Source of the DNA: Cephalotus follicularis
Taxonomy: Eukaryota; Streptophyta; Magnoliopsida; Oxalidales; Cephalotaceae
Length of the DNA: 64,000 nt
NCBI GenBank assembly: GCA_001972305.1
Contig: BDDD01000725.1
Coordinates: 186,001-250,000 of the forward strand
Direction: 5' to 3'
Position numbers and translations under genes: made by a program. The first letter of the stretch is position 1. Each line of letters opens with the position of its first letter. Below are positions 1 through 14,820 of the stretch, piece by piece. A model generated the notes under the pieces. The model did no database searches and was not told the DNA's origin. It saw nothing but the letters and a program-made list of their open reading frames with translations.

Positions 1-1946
1 AAGCATATACTTCTTTATCTAATCAAAACATTATATAGTCTTTGAACATAATCAGGCCACCTGAGTTTCTGAACCAAATCATATCACACTGAATAATATA
101 GCTCTTATATCACATTCGTTAAATAAAAAGGTAAAATACGCTTTAAATACTGGAACTCGATTTTTAAACAAGTGTTTTGAGGCAATAAACCAACAATTCT
201 CGAGAGGAATTACCCATTCTTAATTTTTCAATAAAAATTAAAAAATTTTATATACCATTTTTCGGATTGATCTGATTGTCTGATACAGTTTTTTTTATGG
301 ATAGGGATCTAAACGTGAAGACAGGCGTTAAAATATGAATTTATCCCCCATCGATTATGTAGGGATGTTAGTAAAGAATAAAGAAAAATATTGAGACAAA
401 AAATGTAATGATCCTAATAAAGAGAGTGAAATAAAATAAACATAAGCTACAAAATGACAACAACCAACACAGGTTACAAAATGACAAAGTTGGAGCTCGC
501 CGAGTCATATTTAAGTAAAGCGAGTCAGGTATGTTCTTTAAAGAATGATAAAGAACATTGGTAGTCCTATAATAAATGAAATTGTTGGGTACTTGAGACA
601 GAAACATAAATGCAGAAATCATATGCATACAAATAAAAATTTGACAGTTGCTAGTGGTTTAGGTTTGACTCCATCTCGTGACATTTCAATAAATATTAAA
701 AGCATGCATGTTTTGAGTTTAAAACTGTTATCAAATAACTATTGTTGGCACCAGTGTGCTGATGGTGATGGTCACACCTAAAAGCCATATGCAATTTGAA
801 CAGATTCTATAGAACATGAGTCTTTTATAAAGAGAGAAAAGCAAATCTAGTCTATGGTGGAGGTGCAACTCCCGTGACTTTTTGGCAGGGTTCCAAAACC
901 TGGATTGACTTTAATTGCAAAATATAATTCATTAATTAATTAGTGTTTCCAATTCCAACCTTAAATGCTTCGAAAAAGTGCAGCTTCAAAGTCTGTATAC
1001 TGGTTTTAGATCCCGTGGTAATGGACAGTTGGAGGACCAACCCTACCAGTAGTTGTCATGACTTAAAAAAGAGATGATACAAACGTCATATTGACAATTT
1101 TTTCGACATATACATGTCAAACTCTGATGTGGTTTAGTTGAGAATTAAGTATTCTATCTTGTTGACCAACAGAGATTGAAATCCATAACAAAGTTATAGG
1201 AGAGGTTCTTGAGTGGACAGAAGTCATATAATCAGAACCAATTATAAGAGCCCACATGAGTTAAAAATATGACAAACAGTCACAAACTACTTATATGAAT
1301 TTTTATTATTGGTTGTGTCTATATAGATGTACTGTGTCTATCCAAGAATTTTTTGAGATATAGTTTGGTGCTTACTTGTTGAGCAATGATACCTGAACCA
1401 AGTAATATTTTTTGGATCCACACATTCGCCTTATGTATAGGAGGTGCTCAAAATTTTATACAGGACATAGTGCAGACACGACCAGCAACTCACAAATTAA
1501 GCATTATCAATAAATCCAACTAAATTGAGATAGTGAAATGTCTTTTCAATCAAAGACACTTCTTTTTTTTCTCTAAATTATCCACACTGCCAATTAACAT
1601 CCTCAAACAATATTGCAAAACCTTTAACCAATAGGAATCTCCTTACAAGAATTTCAAGTAGGATATATGTAAATACATAAGCATTCTCCCCTAGCACTAG
1701 TTAGAGGAGGATGAGCTATAATGTACACAGAAAATATACAAATGTAAAACACAGGAATTTCCATACCTCCTCCGATGATGGCAAAATAGTTTATCTGATT
1801 TGAGTACAAGATTTGAGCACAGCTTCATCACAGCAGAATAGATTTTCGAGGAATGTCTACCCCTCACATAAAGTATGGCTAGTACTTTTACACCATCTTC
1901 ATTGAAAGCGAACCATAAATCTGCATTAATGCTGACTTCCTCAACC
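1..1946. other. AT-rich intergenic DNA and 3' flank of the pectin acetylesterase gene
   Basis: No convincing coding exon was seen on either strand. The longest ORF (545-781, plus) has no recognisable motif. The part nearest 1946 presumably holds the 3' UTR of the minus-strand gene that ends there. Confidence 0.5.
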
Positions 1947-2361
1947 TCAAGTAAAATCCATGTTATAGCAAGTCGGATTGCACGGGTAAGGGCAGTCGAT
2001 TTGCTTCACCAATACCCGATTGAAGTACCAATCACCTACAGACTCTCCAATGGTCTGTTCCAAATAAGTCCAGTCAGCCCACCAAATCCCATCAAGAAAT
2101 GTGAGAGAAATTAATATAAGAAGCAAATATCAACACCATGTTTCATCTTCAGTCATCAAAAGCATCAATAAGAATATTCACCAAATGAATAGGTAACATC
2201 TATAAAGGTGAAATTTAAATTATCACAAATTTCTTGATCAATCCTGTTAATTCTTTAACACAATTTTTAAACCCTCAATATTAACTAGCTTAATACGTGA
2301 AATATTTGAGAACCAAATTGAACAGATTTTAAATGTCCTGTGCACTTCAGCCTGACTCAAG

Positions 2362-2409
<48 letters not shown>

Positions 2410-5400
2410 GGAGAAGGAGGAAGAGGAGGGGAGGGGGAGGGGGAATTGCTGGCTTTTATATTGAATAATCATTATAATTCAAAAACATACTGGAGGGACA
2501 ACATATCGACACATTTTGAGGTAATCTGATCTTCTAATCAACTTTTGACCATACTCTGATCTCACAACACATATCAGATGCCTCACATCTTTTCCTACCT
2601 TATTGTTTATTCTTACAGAATTGGGTGAATGCCATGTATCAGCCACCCATGTTTGGCAGTGAATAAAGCAAGAATTTATGAACATTCCTCCTTCCTTGAT
2701 TTGCTGGAACTCACCCAGCGCTTTCAGTAAAGAATCACGAAAACCTGTAAAGAATAAGAGGTAATATATGAGAAAAAGCAATATCAGTATCTGAAACAAC
2801 TCATGTGCCTATATTGTCTTAACAAACACTCATTGCCAAAACAGAATAGATATAGGATCTGATGCTGAAATATTTCCTTGCCAATTAAGAGGCAGCAAGA
2901 TCCATAATGAGTTGAGTAAATCTTTTCAGCTTGATTCCTCATGTGACTGTTTTTTTCTATCCTTAGACCAGAAATGCAGTTCAATAGTTACCCAAACAGG
3001 CAAAATATACGAATAATCAAAGCAATTGCGAATAAGGAATAAATGCAGCACATCGAATTACCTTGTAGTATTCCAATCTGGCTAGGATTACAATAATTTA
3101 TGCTTAGTCTGCATTTTCGCCAGGAGCCTCGAGGATCTGCAGTATCTGGTATCAAAACATGTTGTATCTGCACATCAACTTATTTGTATCAGAAGATTAT
3201 ATGATGGTTAAAAATTAATGATTCCTTGGATTAGCAAATGTAACATGTACTATGAGGAAAAATAACCTGCCAAAAGTCATAAGCTGGGTTGACAAGGAAT
3301 AGAGGAGTCTTTATATTTTTTATAATCTCTTCAGGAAAGAGACACTGAAAATCGCAATTAATCAAAAAGTCGAGAGCTGTGTCATATAAACTAATATTAA
3401 GCAGCAAACAAAGGAACATATAAAACATTTAACAACTTATTCCAGAAAGCAAGAAGAAAAGAAAACCTGCCTGAGATGATTCCATTCTTGCAACACAATT
3501 CTTATGCAAACTTTTTGCTACACCCTGATAGCATAACAGGCAGGTAAGAGATATCAACAATCTTCAGCTTCAAACTAGTGAATACTGAATACATTGTTCT
3601 GTAGGTTTAAAACTTTTAATCACCAACGTGCTATCATATTCTATCCCAACCATCATAAGGAGGACATAAGCAGGGCTAGTAAAAAGTAGATTAATAAGAA
3701 CAAATTGAATAATATCTATCCAGTAATTCTATAAGCTGGTATGGAAGAAGAGAATAACAGAACCTGAAGATGCACAACGTCATGATAGAAATATCTCATG
3801 GTTCGATTTCCAAGAATATCTGGCCTGAAATGAGAAAGACACAAAGTGATAAAAATTTTGCGGCATTTTGTATGAAGCCATAAACATAGCATTGAGGATT
3901 ATGGAAGAGAACTAGATTAGTAATGGCAATGGCTTCCAAATTCAGAGTATATTGAGTTTTAACATTCCACTATTTGGCAAATACAGCATTACAAGTCCCA
4001 TAAACATAAGCTTAAAAGACTTTGAAATTGATGGCATACAGCTCACTGGACAATTTAAATTATTAGTGTAAAGGGAACTAAAATGTTTAGAAAAACATAC
4101 TCGTCAAGGAAAAAACCTGCATCAGCAAGACACTTCACAGTTGCAGACTTTGGCAGAAGTTCTCGAAAGTCATCACAGTGAATAAGAGTTGCCAATCCTC
4201 CAGCAGAGCATCCTGTAAGAAAAGCCTGTAAAGTTAATGTATATCAGCAGAAACGGAAATGCTTGCAACAAAATTGGAGGCAAGCAGACTATTTGACACA
4301 ATGAACGAAAAAACAAGTATTTTGGCACTAAGAAAATTCATACACTGTTGAAAGCATAATCCAACAAGCATTTACTGCAAAGCAATAAGAAGTTCACTCA
4401 AAGCATTAAGGAAGCTACCTGTTTTGCAGCAGACAAGCCAATAGATAAGAGTTCTTCCATAATTGCTTCCCAGATGAGCTGGCCTCTAAAGAAAAGTTTT
4501 GTTCCATTCTACCGCACCCAAATAAAAAAAAGGAACCACAAAGCATCAATAATTTAGTACTTAATAACCTTTTCTCTTTTTCAACACACTTTTTCTGAGG
4601 GTAAAAATTGCAAAAACAAATACAGTAACATAAGTTGCCTCAACATTTTTACTGAATGGCTTGACAGTACAATTAAGCACAGTGATTACTGCTGCAAGTC
4701 AAAGTACTTGGGTGCCTTAAGGTCATGTGGTCAAATTCCCATGCTAGCAACCCTCTTAAGCATGGATTTGGATCCCAGAGTTAGGATGGATGACCACATA
4801 TATCCTATTTTTAGATTTGAGATTGCACATGACGCATATTAAAACCGCATGTGTATCACTCGCAAAATCTTATGTTGCATCAAGTATGAACTGTGCATAA
4901 TTTGATAAAGACGATTACCTTGAGCTCACTTTCGGGGTGGCCAGCTAAAGATGCACCATCACAATATCGTATCTTAACTTTATTCCAGTTATAGAAATCT
5001 GACAAATTCACCCAACAAAGTTTAAAAAAGAAGAAGCTAATAGCTAATTGCACAATAAAAACTAAACTGAATAGACATTAAGTACCAGGATTTTGTGAAG
5101 GGTAGGGGCTTAAAATTCCGGCAAAGCGAACTTGACGGTCCATATAGTTTGATGAACCCAACGGAGTGGATTTACGAAATAAACATGATTCAATAGAATT
5201 GCACCAGCCTCCACCCTAACAAATATGAATCACATAAACGCATACTAATTTGTTGATTAATGCAATGGTATGTAACACTATAAATATGTCAATTAATACA
5301 TGGGTTTTGATGGGCATAACCTCAATGTGAAGAATCCAATTGGTAGAGCCAGATCCAAACCCCTTTTGAAAATGGTAGGCAGGTAAGCTCCCATCTAAAC

Positions 5401-5716
5401 AAACTGATAAACAAACAAACAAACAAACAAAAAAAGGACAAATCATAAACATAACGTTAACTACATGAACAAAAAGAAATGCAATAAGGGAGGATTGAAT
5501 TTAAGTACGTGCGCCTCTATGAATGGCGTTGTGGAGCAAAGTCAAGTCAACGAGATCGGACGGTGAGATGGTGTGGACAGTGTTTGGATAAGGGAAGAAG
5601 GAAGTGAAAGCGTAGATGATGATGGTGAAGCCGACGATTGCGATTGCCCAGTCCTTCTTCGCCCACTTTCTCCACCATATGAGGCCGCGTAGCTTATTGG
5701 TGTTTGCCAATGCCAT
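1947..5716 (-). CDS. Pectin acetylesterase (PAE/Notum family), 12 exons
   Basis: Carbohydrate esterase family 13 enzyme expected to remove acetyl groups from homogalacturonan in the cell wall. Exons by eye, in coding order: 5509-5716, 5321-5403, 5086-5215, 4919-4998, 4419-4508, 4101-4225, 3764-3824, 3471-3524, 3267-3344, 3062-3167, 2599-2744, 1947-2054. They sum to 1269 nt (422 aa) with all phases compatible. Visible motifs are an N-terminal hydrophobic anchor near residues 24-41, [25 protein letters not shown], the nucleophile motif GCSAGGLAT, the probable catalytic Asp in NPAYDFWQ, the probable catalytic His in SCFIHCQTW, and a Cys-rich C-terminus ending CYNMDFT. The start at 5716 is the only Met giving the anchor. 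The exon 8/9 junction needs a GC donor (see findings). The N-terminal segment could be a signal anchor rather than a cleaved signal peptide. Confidence 0.93.
2365..2406. repeat. (GA)n microsatellite
   Basis: About 42 bp of uninterrupted GA dinucleotides inside an intron of the pectin acetylesterase gene (between 2055 and 2598), followed by a purine-rich tract to about 2442. On the gene's sense strand this is a polypyrimidine CT tract. Confidence 0.95.
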
Positions 5717-6302
5717 CGTCGCTTAAGTACAAACAATCAGAGAGAGTGTTTTTTAACATTTTGTTGGGAAAGCATATCTGTTTTTTCTTTTAAACAAAAA
5801 TTAAAAAATAAAGAAAAAAACAGATCCAATGCAGCAGAGCAGAGGATCTGTTTTCCAGGGGCTACTAATATTTTGTATCACTGTAAAAATACCAAACTGA
5901 TTTTTAATTGTTCTTTTTCTAAAAAAAAAAAAACATAAATAACCTAATCTTTCGTCTGTTTCTACTGTGTGAAGTTTGAGAAATCATACGTCCAAATCGA
6001 ATAATGTTCCTTGCACTGCTACTAGATACAGATTACATCTTCATGATTTAAAGTTATATTTTCTCATTTCTTTTGCCATTCTCTTAGTAAAATACATATC
6101 AAAAGTGTGATTACATTTACATGTCACAGCTTATAGCTGATATATACCATGAACTTTGTAATAGGATAGCAATAAACTACTTTTTTTTTTTTATAGATGA
6201 TGACTCTAAATGCCGTGTATTATAACAGCAGAAAACTATTTTTTTTTACTTTGTTTATATATGATATCAATTCGAGTTGAAGCGAACTTTTTCATTCTTA
6301 GT

Positions 6303-7243
6303 CTCCGTTTATTTAGAAGAAAATAAATTTTTGGAAAATATTTTTTCTATTTTTTTTGTGTTTGATAACATTTCAAACGAAAATAATTTTCAGTCAACAG
6401 AAAATAATAACATAAAAACAGGAAAAAAATATAAAACAAAATGAACAACAAATCAATGGTAAACAAATCAATAACTCAAACCCTCTCTCTACTTCCTTTC
6501 TCTCTCTCCCTTTCTCTCCCCTCCACTCTCTCTGTCCCCTCTCTCATATCTCATATCTCTCAGAATTAGAAAAAAAAGCACAACAAAGTAAACAAATCAA
6601 TATCTCTTTTTCTCTCTCTATCTATCGATCTATCTATCTATCTATTTATTTCTCTTCCTTTCTCTCTCCCTTTTTCTCTCTCCCTCTCTGTCCAAGTGTG
6701 CTTTTATGTGTCATTTGATCTTTTGTATACTATATATATAGCATCCGTGGTTTTTTTTTAAATGGAGATTTAGACAAAAATCTAAAATGTTTTATGAAAC
6801 TTTGGCTTTGTTTGTTTGGAGTGTTTGATAACCTTTAGAAAATAAGTCAACAGAAAATATTTTTCAATCAACGAAAAATCTTCATATAAATATAGGAAAA
6901 TGCTTTCCTTAAAAAAACAAAAATATTTTTCCATCCCTTCTTTCTCTCGCTCTCTTTGTCTATCTCTCTCCCCTGTATATCTCTATCTTTCTATCTCTTC
7001 TTCTTGACCTCTATATGTATTTATATATGTCATGCTTTTAATTTTGTGAAATATATTTACTATATTTTTTTAGTATGCATATGTTAATGGAGAAAAAATA
7101 ATTTTATTAAGAAAAGTATTTTTCAGATTGTGTTCCAAACAATGGAAAATATTTTCTGGATTATACACTAAACACAGAAAAATAAAATATTTTTCAATGA
7201 AAATATTTTCCTTATGAAAATATTTTCTTCCAAACAAACGGAG
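6303..7243. repeat. MITE-like element with terminal inverted repeats (outer copy)
   Basis: The left end (6303-6324, starting CTCCGTTTATTTAGAAG) and the right end (7222-7243, ending CCAAACAAACGGAG) are inverted repeats matching at about 20 of 22 positions. The interior is A/T-rich with a CT-rich core near 6480-6700 and has no transposase ORF. A clear target-site duplication was not found, so the superfamily is not assigned. Confidence 0.55.
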
Positions 7244-7547
7244 TATTTGTATCTTTGTCGGAATCCTATCAGAGAAATCTGACCCACAAATCTAATAAAT
7301 AATACTTAAGTATTATTTAATACTATGATATTACCAATTTGAACTTAGATATCATGTTTTTAATTTTACAAAATACATTTGCTACTTTTTTTAGTATTCA
7401 ATGGAGAAAAAATGATTTTATTAATAAAAGAAAATATTTTTCAAAGTGTGTTCCAAACAATAAAAAATATTTTTCTAACACAAGAAAAAAAAAATTCAAC
7501 AAAAATATTTATCTCAGGAAATTATTTTTCTCTAAACAAACGGAGCC
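6804..7547. repeat. MITE-like element, second member of the same family, overlapping the first
   Basis: Left end GGCTTTGTTTGTTTGGAG at 6804 pairs with the right end CTAAACAAACGGAGCC near 7532-7547. Interior motifs such as AAAATATTTTTC are shared with the outer copy, including short direct repeats of the right-hand end (about 7080-7246 and 7340-7547). This suggests nested or recombined copies of one family rather than two unrelated elements. Confidence 0.45.
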
Positions 7548-8469
7548 TTAAGCTCAGATTGTCAACCTTCAAAGCTATTCCGAGATGGAGCTCAAGCTTC
7601 ATCACGAGCCAAAAATTCAAGCTTAGGTCCAATTTAGAGAACATTTAAAATTACAATAATCCAATAAACAAAATAAAAAAGACTCACTTCAATTTTCTAA
7701 AAACACATCACTTAATATTCAAGTAAAACAAATGTATAAATCTCCAATTACTTAGCTTAGTAATGACATCTCATTATAAAAAGTAACAAACTAAATTGCT
7801 TATTTTTTACAATCGTGAGCAAGATTGTTTGTCATGTCACAAGAATGAAATGCTAATGTTATTAGAACTGTCCATATCCAATTCATTATTCAAAACCATA
7901 AAACAACCCAAATATGAAGAAAAAGGATAAATTAAGGCAGTATTTCATAAATACGTAATTACTTTAAATATATTAATTATTTCTTTATTTTCCAACCGTT
8001 TAGAAGGTACAAAAAAAAAAAACAACTTGTTCTTTCTTCAACATATTTTAAACAACAGCTCCAATAAAATTGAGCATTTTGATTTTTTTAAAGAAAATAA
8101 TAACAATAATAATGGATTGAATAAAAATCAAGGTATGAATCAAGGTACGAGACTGATTAAAAAAAAGTATGAAAGATTAAGTACTAATACGATAAATCAC
8201 ATTATCATTAAATAAAAAAATAAATAAATCAAGTATCCAACTAAACTGGACATGGAATTGGTACTCCATGGTCAAGTAGAAAATCGCGAGAGGTGTATAA
8301 TGTAATTGATAAAGATCTAAAATACATTTAATAGTATCCGTGGCAATACGATATCAATCAAAATTGATTTTGTAATGTACCCAAAAAATAAAATAAAATT
8401 TGTAATATGATAAGAGACTTTGAGTGAAACTGTGATAAATAGCTTTTTGCATATATCTTTCTTATCTAT

Positions 8470-9368
8470 CTACCATATAAACCTCTGGATACCAGGTTCA
8501 TGGTTCCAATAAAACGGCCGAAACAAGAACATTTTTATTGTGAAGACATTGATAGCTATAAACAAAATTCCCAAGAGGAGCCAAATTCTACCATCACTAA
8601 TGTCGGAATGAAGCATCAAGAAAAAGAATGGTATAGTATAGTATCTGAACTCAATCAGTGGAGTAGGAATTAGAACTGCAGCAGTTGCCAAGAAATATAT
8701 CAGAACCCAGGTTTTCCTCTAAACTTTTCCTGCAGATAAAAAATGCAAGAACCTCAGTGAAAAAGAAACAAACAAAATACATAATGATGAAGCTATGTAC
8801 TGACCTAATATACTGAAGATGGAAAACCATGAATAAACGTAAAGCGGGACAAGAAGATATTTCATTAACCAATGAGCTTTGATGACCATCCGCCAGATAT
8901 AAAAAGTATAATGCCGATTGTCCGCAAGGAGATAGGGATGAGCTATGCTGCAACAATCAGTTAATTATGGTAATAAAAAAGTAACAAAAGTTATGAATAT
9001 ATGAATGCTTGCATCACATCAAATCCATGAGTATCTTCCTCTCCTGTCAATCAACTTCAATTAGCCATGTATATACAAACTATAAAAACCTCAGCACAAT
9101 ACCTGTATATCTAAACTGACCTGAAAAAATGCACAGAGAGGAAGCCTGCAGAAAGAGCCACGAACAATTGAAGAAAACCAAGATACTTGTTCTTCCAGAA
9201 TGACCGAAACAAATCTACAGCTGGACCTAACGTCAAGTGTACAGGTGCCATAGCCAGAGTGGATACCAGGCCACAGTACAATATCTGGGCAAAATGTGGA
9301 GAAACTGCATGAGCCTCTTTTGCACCTGCAACAGTGGTAGGCAGAGTGACACGCAAATCCATGGTACT

Positions 9369-9404
<36 letters not shown>

Positions 9405-11470
9405 TACCAAGAACGACACTCCCATTCAAAAGTACAAAAGCAATAAAGGCCAGCAATACTATTACAAAGGGGCTAAAGGAGACCAAAAGTTTCCACTTCA
9501 TACCCCATGCTGTCAAAACGGCTTGCCGAATCTCATCAAGCAATCCTGCAATAAATGCCAGAAAGATACAGTTGTTTCTCTTTAGCACTATGAAAGTAGA
9601 AAGAAGATATAAACGTATATCGAAACGACTTCTGGCATCACCGGAAGGATCGAACATATATAGGAGGTTCATCAGCAAATATTTCTTAAAGCTACCTCGT
9701 TAGTAAGTACGTAAGAACAGTAGGTTTATACAATGTAGAAGTGAACATCAGTTCATCAATTACAAACAAACAATAACTCAATAATGCACGTGAAAGAAAC
9801 CTGACTGGCTGGTTGTTGAAGAGGTTTCAGTTGTAAGCTTCAAATGTTTATCATTATCCACAGCCCTATCAGACTTTCTTTTTCTCAAGTTTGAGCCCAC
9901 GGCAATGCTGGGAGGCAAAAGACTGGTTGTCCTGCTTAATGTATCAATGTCATCTACTTTCACACTTTCTCTTTGATGGGCCAGAGTTATATCGAGTACC
10001 CCAGTGCATGCCACAAAAAGCATCCATACAATGTTTGTTTGTCGAATAATAACTGCAAAAGCTCCAAGCTGCAAGCACGAAGAAATTAATAATGATGCCA
10101 AAGTAAATCAGTTCTGAAACTGCTAGATAATTACTTGGTCGTATTTTCAGGCATTTGTCATAAAATAAAAAATAAAAACTCAGTAGTCTGCATACAATGC
10201 AAACACATAATTTGCAGATATTTTCTAAAAATAACAATTTCCTCTTTGAAGTTCAGTGATCGGTTCTTTTTATTGAAATTCTAACATGGATGTCTTTATA
10301 GACAATTTTCTCAATCAAATGTCACAAAAGTGAACGTGTATTCTTGTAATGTACAAAATATGCACCAAAGAACATGAGTCATCTAATTTACCAATGCACT
10401 GAGCAGTAATTTCTTCTTCAGACATGCAAGATACATGGCAAACACTGCAGTAAGTGAAGCAACATCGGTATAGTAAAGAAAAGTGAAGAACCAGTGGAGG
10501 GGATACAGGGCTAGAACCACAGCATGAAAAGTTGCTTTACTATCACTAAGGGCTGGTCTCAAGCAGGTGATTATCTCGTATACTACAAAGCTGCATATTA
10601 CTGCCAAGATACTGTTTACGGAGCGAAGAATTACAGTGGAGCAGACTTCGGAGACTGATGACAATGCTTGAAGATAAAACATGCCTGGGAATAAAGCGGC
10701 AACATGGGCAAGTGAAAGATAGTACCTGCAAAAATTTTACACATCTATGAATCTTCTCTTGTAGAATTAATTGTACTGCTCGGAGACTAAACAGAATAAT
10801 AAAACTTTCTGAGATCCAAGCAACCCTTATAATGTTATCTTAACAGAGATTCAAAATTTTGGAAATATGTTAAAAAGTACACTTCTCATTTTTCACACCC
10901 ATCAGATAATCTATACATACTATCAAGGAAAAACTGCGATTTCAATCAAAGACATGAACCACGTGGGGAAAGAAGCTAGCACCGAGTACATGAAACAATC
11001 ACAATGCACTTCCAATTCATTTTGTTGAGAGTAATTAGCAAACAAGTAATATTAATGTCAAAGTGATATACAACTATGATGCAGTTCCCACATCATAAAA
11101 TTTAAATAAAAAAAAAAAGTGACGCAAAAGCTCATCCAGGAATAATAATTAAAATCTACCCATAAGATTACAAACATAAAAGAGTTGTTAAAAAAAGAAA
11201 CATACAGGCCAGGAGGCGTGGTAATCATGGGATCCCAACTTTGGAAATCACCTTTACAGTAATGTTGAGCTTGAGGTATATGAAATATCTCATCCTGCAC
11301 ATCAAAGGGTAAAATGTAAAAGCATTAACTTTTGCAAAATTACACGTTGAATTCGAATGAAAGGAGTCTCAATCTCATACCATGTATGGCTGAGGAACAA
11401 TGCTATTGATTATGATTGATAAGGGAATGACCCACATGCTCACAATAGCTGCAACTGCTAGCCTGCCCAT
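8470..11470 (-). CDS. ALG10: ALG10-type dolichyl-P-glucose alpha-1,2-glucosyltransferase, 8 exons, with an in-frame TAG
   Basis: ER membrane enzyme (GT59, DIE2/ALG10) that adds the last alpha-1,2-glucose to the lipid-linked oligosaccharide for N-glycosylation. Exons by eye: 11381-11470, 11206-11294, 10392-10725, 9801-10068, 9408-9545, 9121-9325, 8805-8947, 8470-8729. Total is 1527 nt, fully in phase, about 508 codons as usual for the family. Recognisable segments are [88 protein letters not shown] and the C-terminal tail ending RFIW. Many segments are hydrophobic, as expected for a polytopic protein. The start at 11470 gives an N-terminal membrane segment. With the strongest splice sites the last exon reads GKV, then TAG (8719-8721), then RKTWV. 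The product may be cut short by about 83 residues, or a weaker splice choice may bypass the stop. Confidence 0.88.
9371..9401. repeat. (GA)n microsatellite in ALG10 intron
   Basis: About 31 bp of GA dinucleotides lie just inside the intron after exon 5 of the minus-strand ALG10 gene, starting roughly 7 nt past the donor. On the sense strand it is a CT tract next to the donor, an unusual place for a pyrimidine run. Confidence 0.9.
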
Positions 11471-12996
11471 TTTTTCACTGTGTCTGTAATCAATATGATA
11501 CGGCAATAGCAATCCTTCTGTTTTGGCTATAACCCATAAAGGAAAACACCATATCTCAGTGTCTTTGAATGGATGCAAACCTCAGTGATTATGGATGCAA
11601 ACTTTAATAGGGGAGTTGTGCACAGTTTGTTTAGGTTTTTTTTTTGTAAAAATCGAACCGATCAATCGACTTTTTGTATTGAAAAAGCTGATTCGATTTT
11701 ACGATTTTTTAATACTTTCGTATCATTTTGTAATAGTTACTTTACTTAATTAAAAATAAATTTTTTATAAAAAGGAGTATATATACAGTATTTAATTTAT
11801 ATTTATAACTAATTAATTATAAACTATTTTGATTTGGTTAAATTAATTATAAACTATTTGGATTTGGTTTTGGTTTGGTTTAAAGATTTTTTTTTTTGTC
11901 CAAAATTTAACCCAAAACCGAATCAAACGAATTAAAAAGTGTAAAAACTGAAAAAAAAAATGAATTGATTAAATTGTTCGGTTTATTTAGTTCTTTTGGA
12001 TAATCCAGGTTAATACCATATATACTATGAATTGAGTTAGGCAAATTTTTACAACATTTAAAAAAATCCCAATATAGTTACGGCCCATAAATTTCAAATA
12101 TTCTATAACATATGTAAGAAGTTTAGTACATTTGCGAGAAGCATACGTATCACATGATTAAAGAATTTATAATAAATTACTAAAAAACATCTCATCCTAA
12201 TCCATAAACATATTTTATTATAATTAACCTTATCCCACCAATTTGTGGATTTTGATTCTCTATTAGAATGATAATTTATAGGATTGAGGCATTTATAAAG
12301 AGTAGATATAAAGAAGAAGAAAAAAAATACATTACCTAATATTCGTAAACATTAGTATTTATCTTCTTATTTACTTGTGCATAGCAAGTATACACTGGTT
12401 AGTCACTTAAGTTGCATCTCTTCTTCTTTGCATGTGCATAAATTAAAATTTTAAAATCCACTTGGAATTAAGGATATGAAATCCAATGTGTCTGCTGTGA
12501 TACAAAGAACAAGCTTCTTTGGCAACAATTGCTATTTAAAACTCTTCCCTTAGCTTATTTTTGAGCAATTTCTTCTAAATTTAAATTTAGGTTTAAATAT
12601 GTTGATTGTAGTAAGTATTTATTAATTTCTCTTACTCGAGACCAAACAAATGATGAACATCTGTGATCAGTGTCGCAACGTAAAAAAACAAAAGATGAAC
12701 ATCTGGAAACTAGCACCACCAAAATTAATGATAATTCTTACAATGATCATTTAACTTTAACGAAAAACACATTATTTCACTCTAACAATGGATGCCTAAA
12801 ATAAACCACAAACAGGAGAAATTGGGGAGGAACAAATTTAACACGCTACAAGATTCTGGGCAACAGTTCCTCAAGCATCGAAAAATATTCCGGCAATCAC
12901 CCACACCTTAAAGGTCATTGTCCAGACATTAAAATAATTGGAGAACAAATAAAAGAAGGTAAAGAGGTAGTCCACTTATCCTTTCCTTGCTTGTAA
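11471..12996. other. Intergenic DNA upstream of ALG10 and downstream of actin
   Basis: The first part should hold the ALG10 promoter. At 11640-12000 there is a low-complexity patch rich in GGTTTGG/CGAACC-type words (for example TTTGGTTTTGGTTTGGTTT) that looks like a degenerate dispersed repeat. The actin 3' UTR probably occupies the stretch just below 12997. No coding signal was seen. Confidence 0.45.
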
Positions 12997-14810
<1,814 letters not shown>

Positions 14811-14820
14811 CTTCTAAAGC

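Larger units (their letters stand above)
5717..8469. other. Intergenic region between PAE and ALG10 genes, containing MITE-like repeats
   Basis: The PAE promoter should lie just above 5716. Most of 6300-7550 is repeat DNA annotated separately. From 7550 to 8469 the sequence is AT-rich with homopolymer runs, and only short ORFs without motifs were found. Confidence 0.5.

Noticed and set aside
4680-4870. SINE-like patch in a pectin acetylesterase intron (GGTCAAATTCCCATG resembling a tRNA B box)
   Set aside because: The A box is not convincing, and no tail or target duplication was found.
11640-12000. GGTTTGG/CGAACC-rich inverted patch as a transposon
   Set aside because: The complementarity is loose and no ends or duplications were found; treated as low-complexity repeat DNA.
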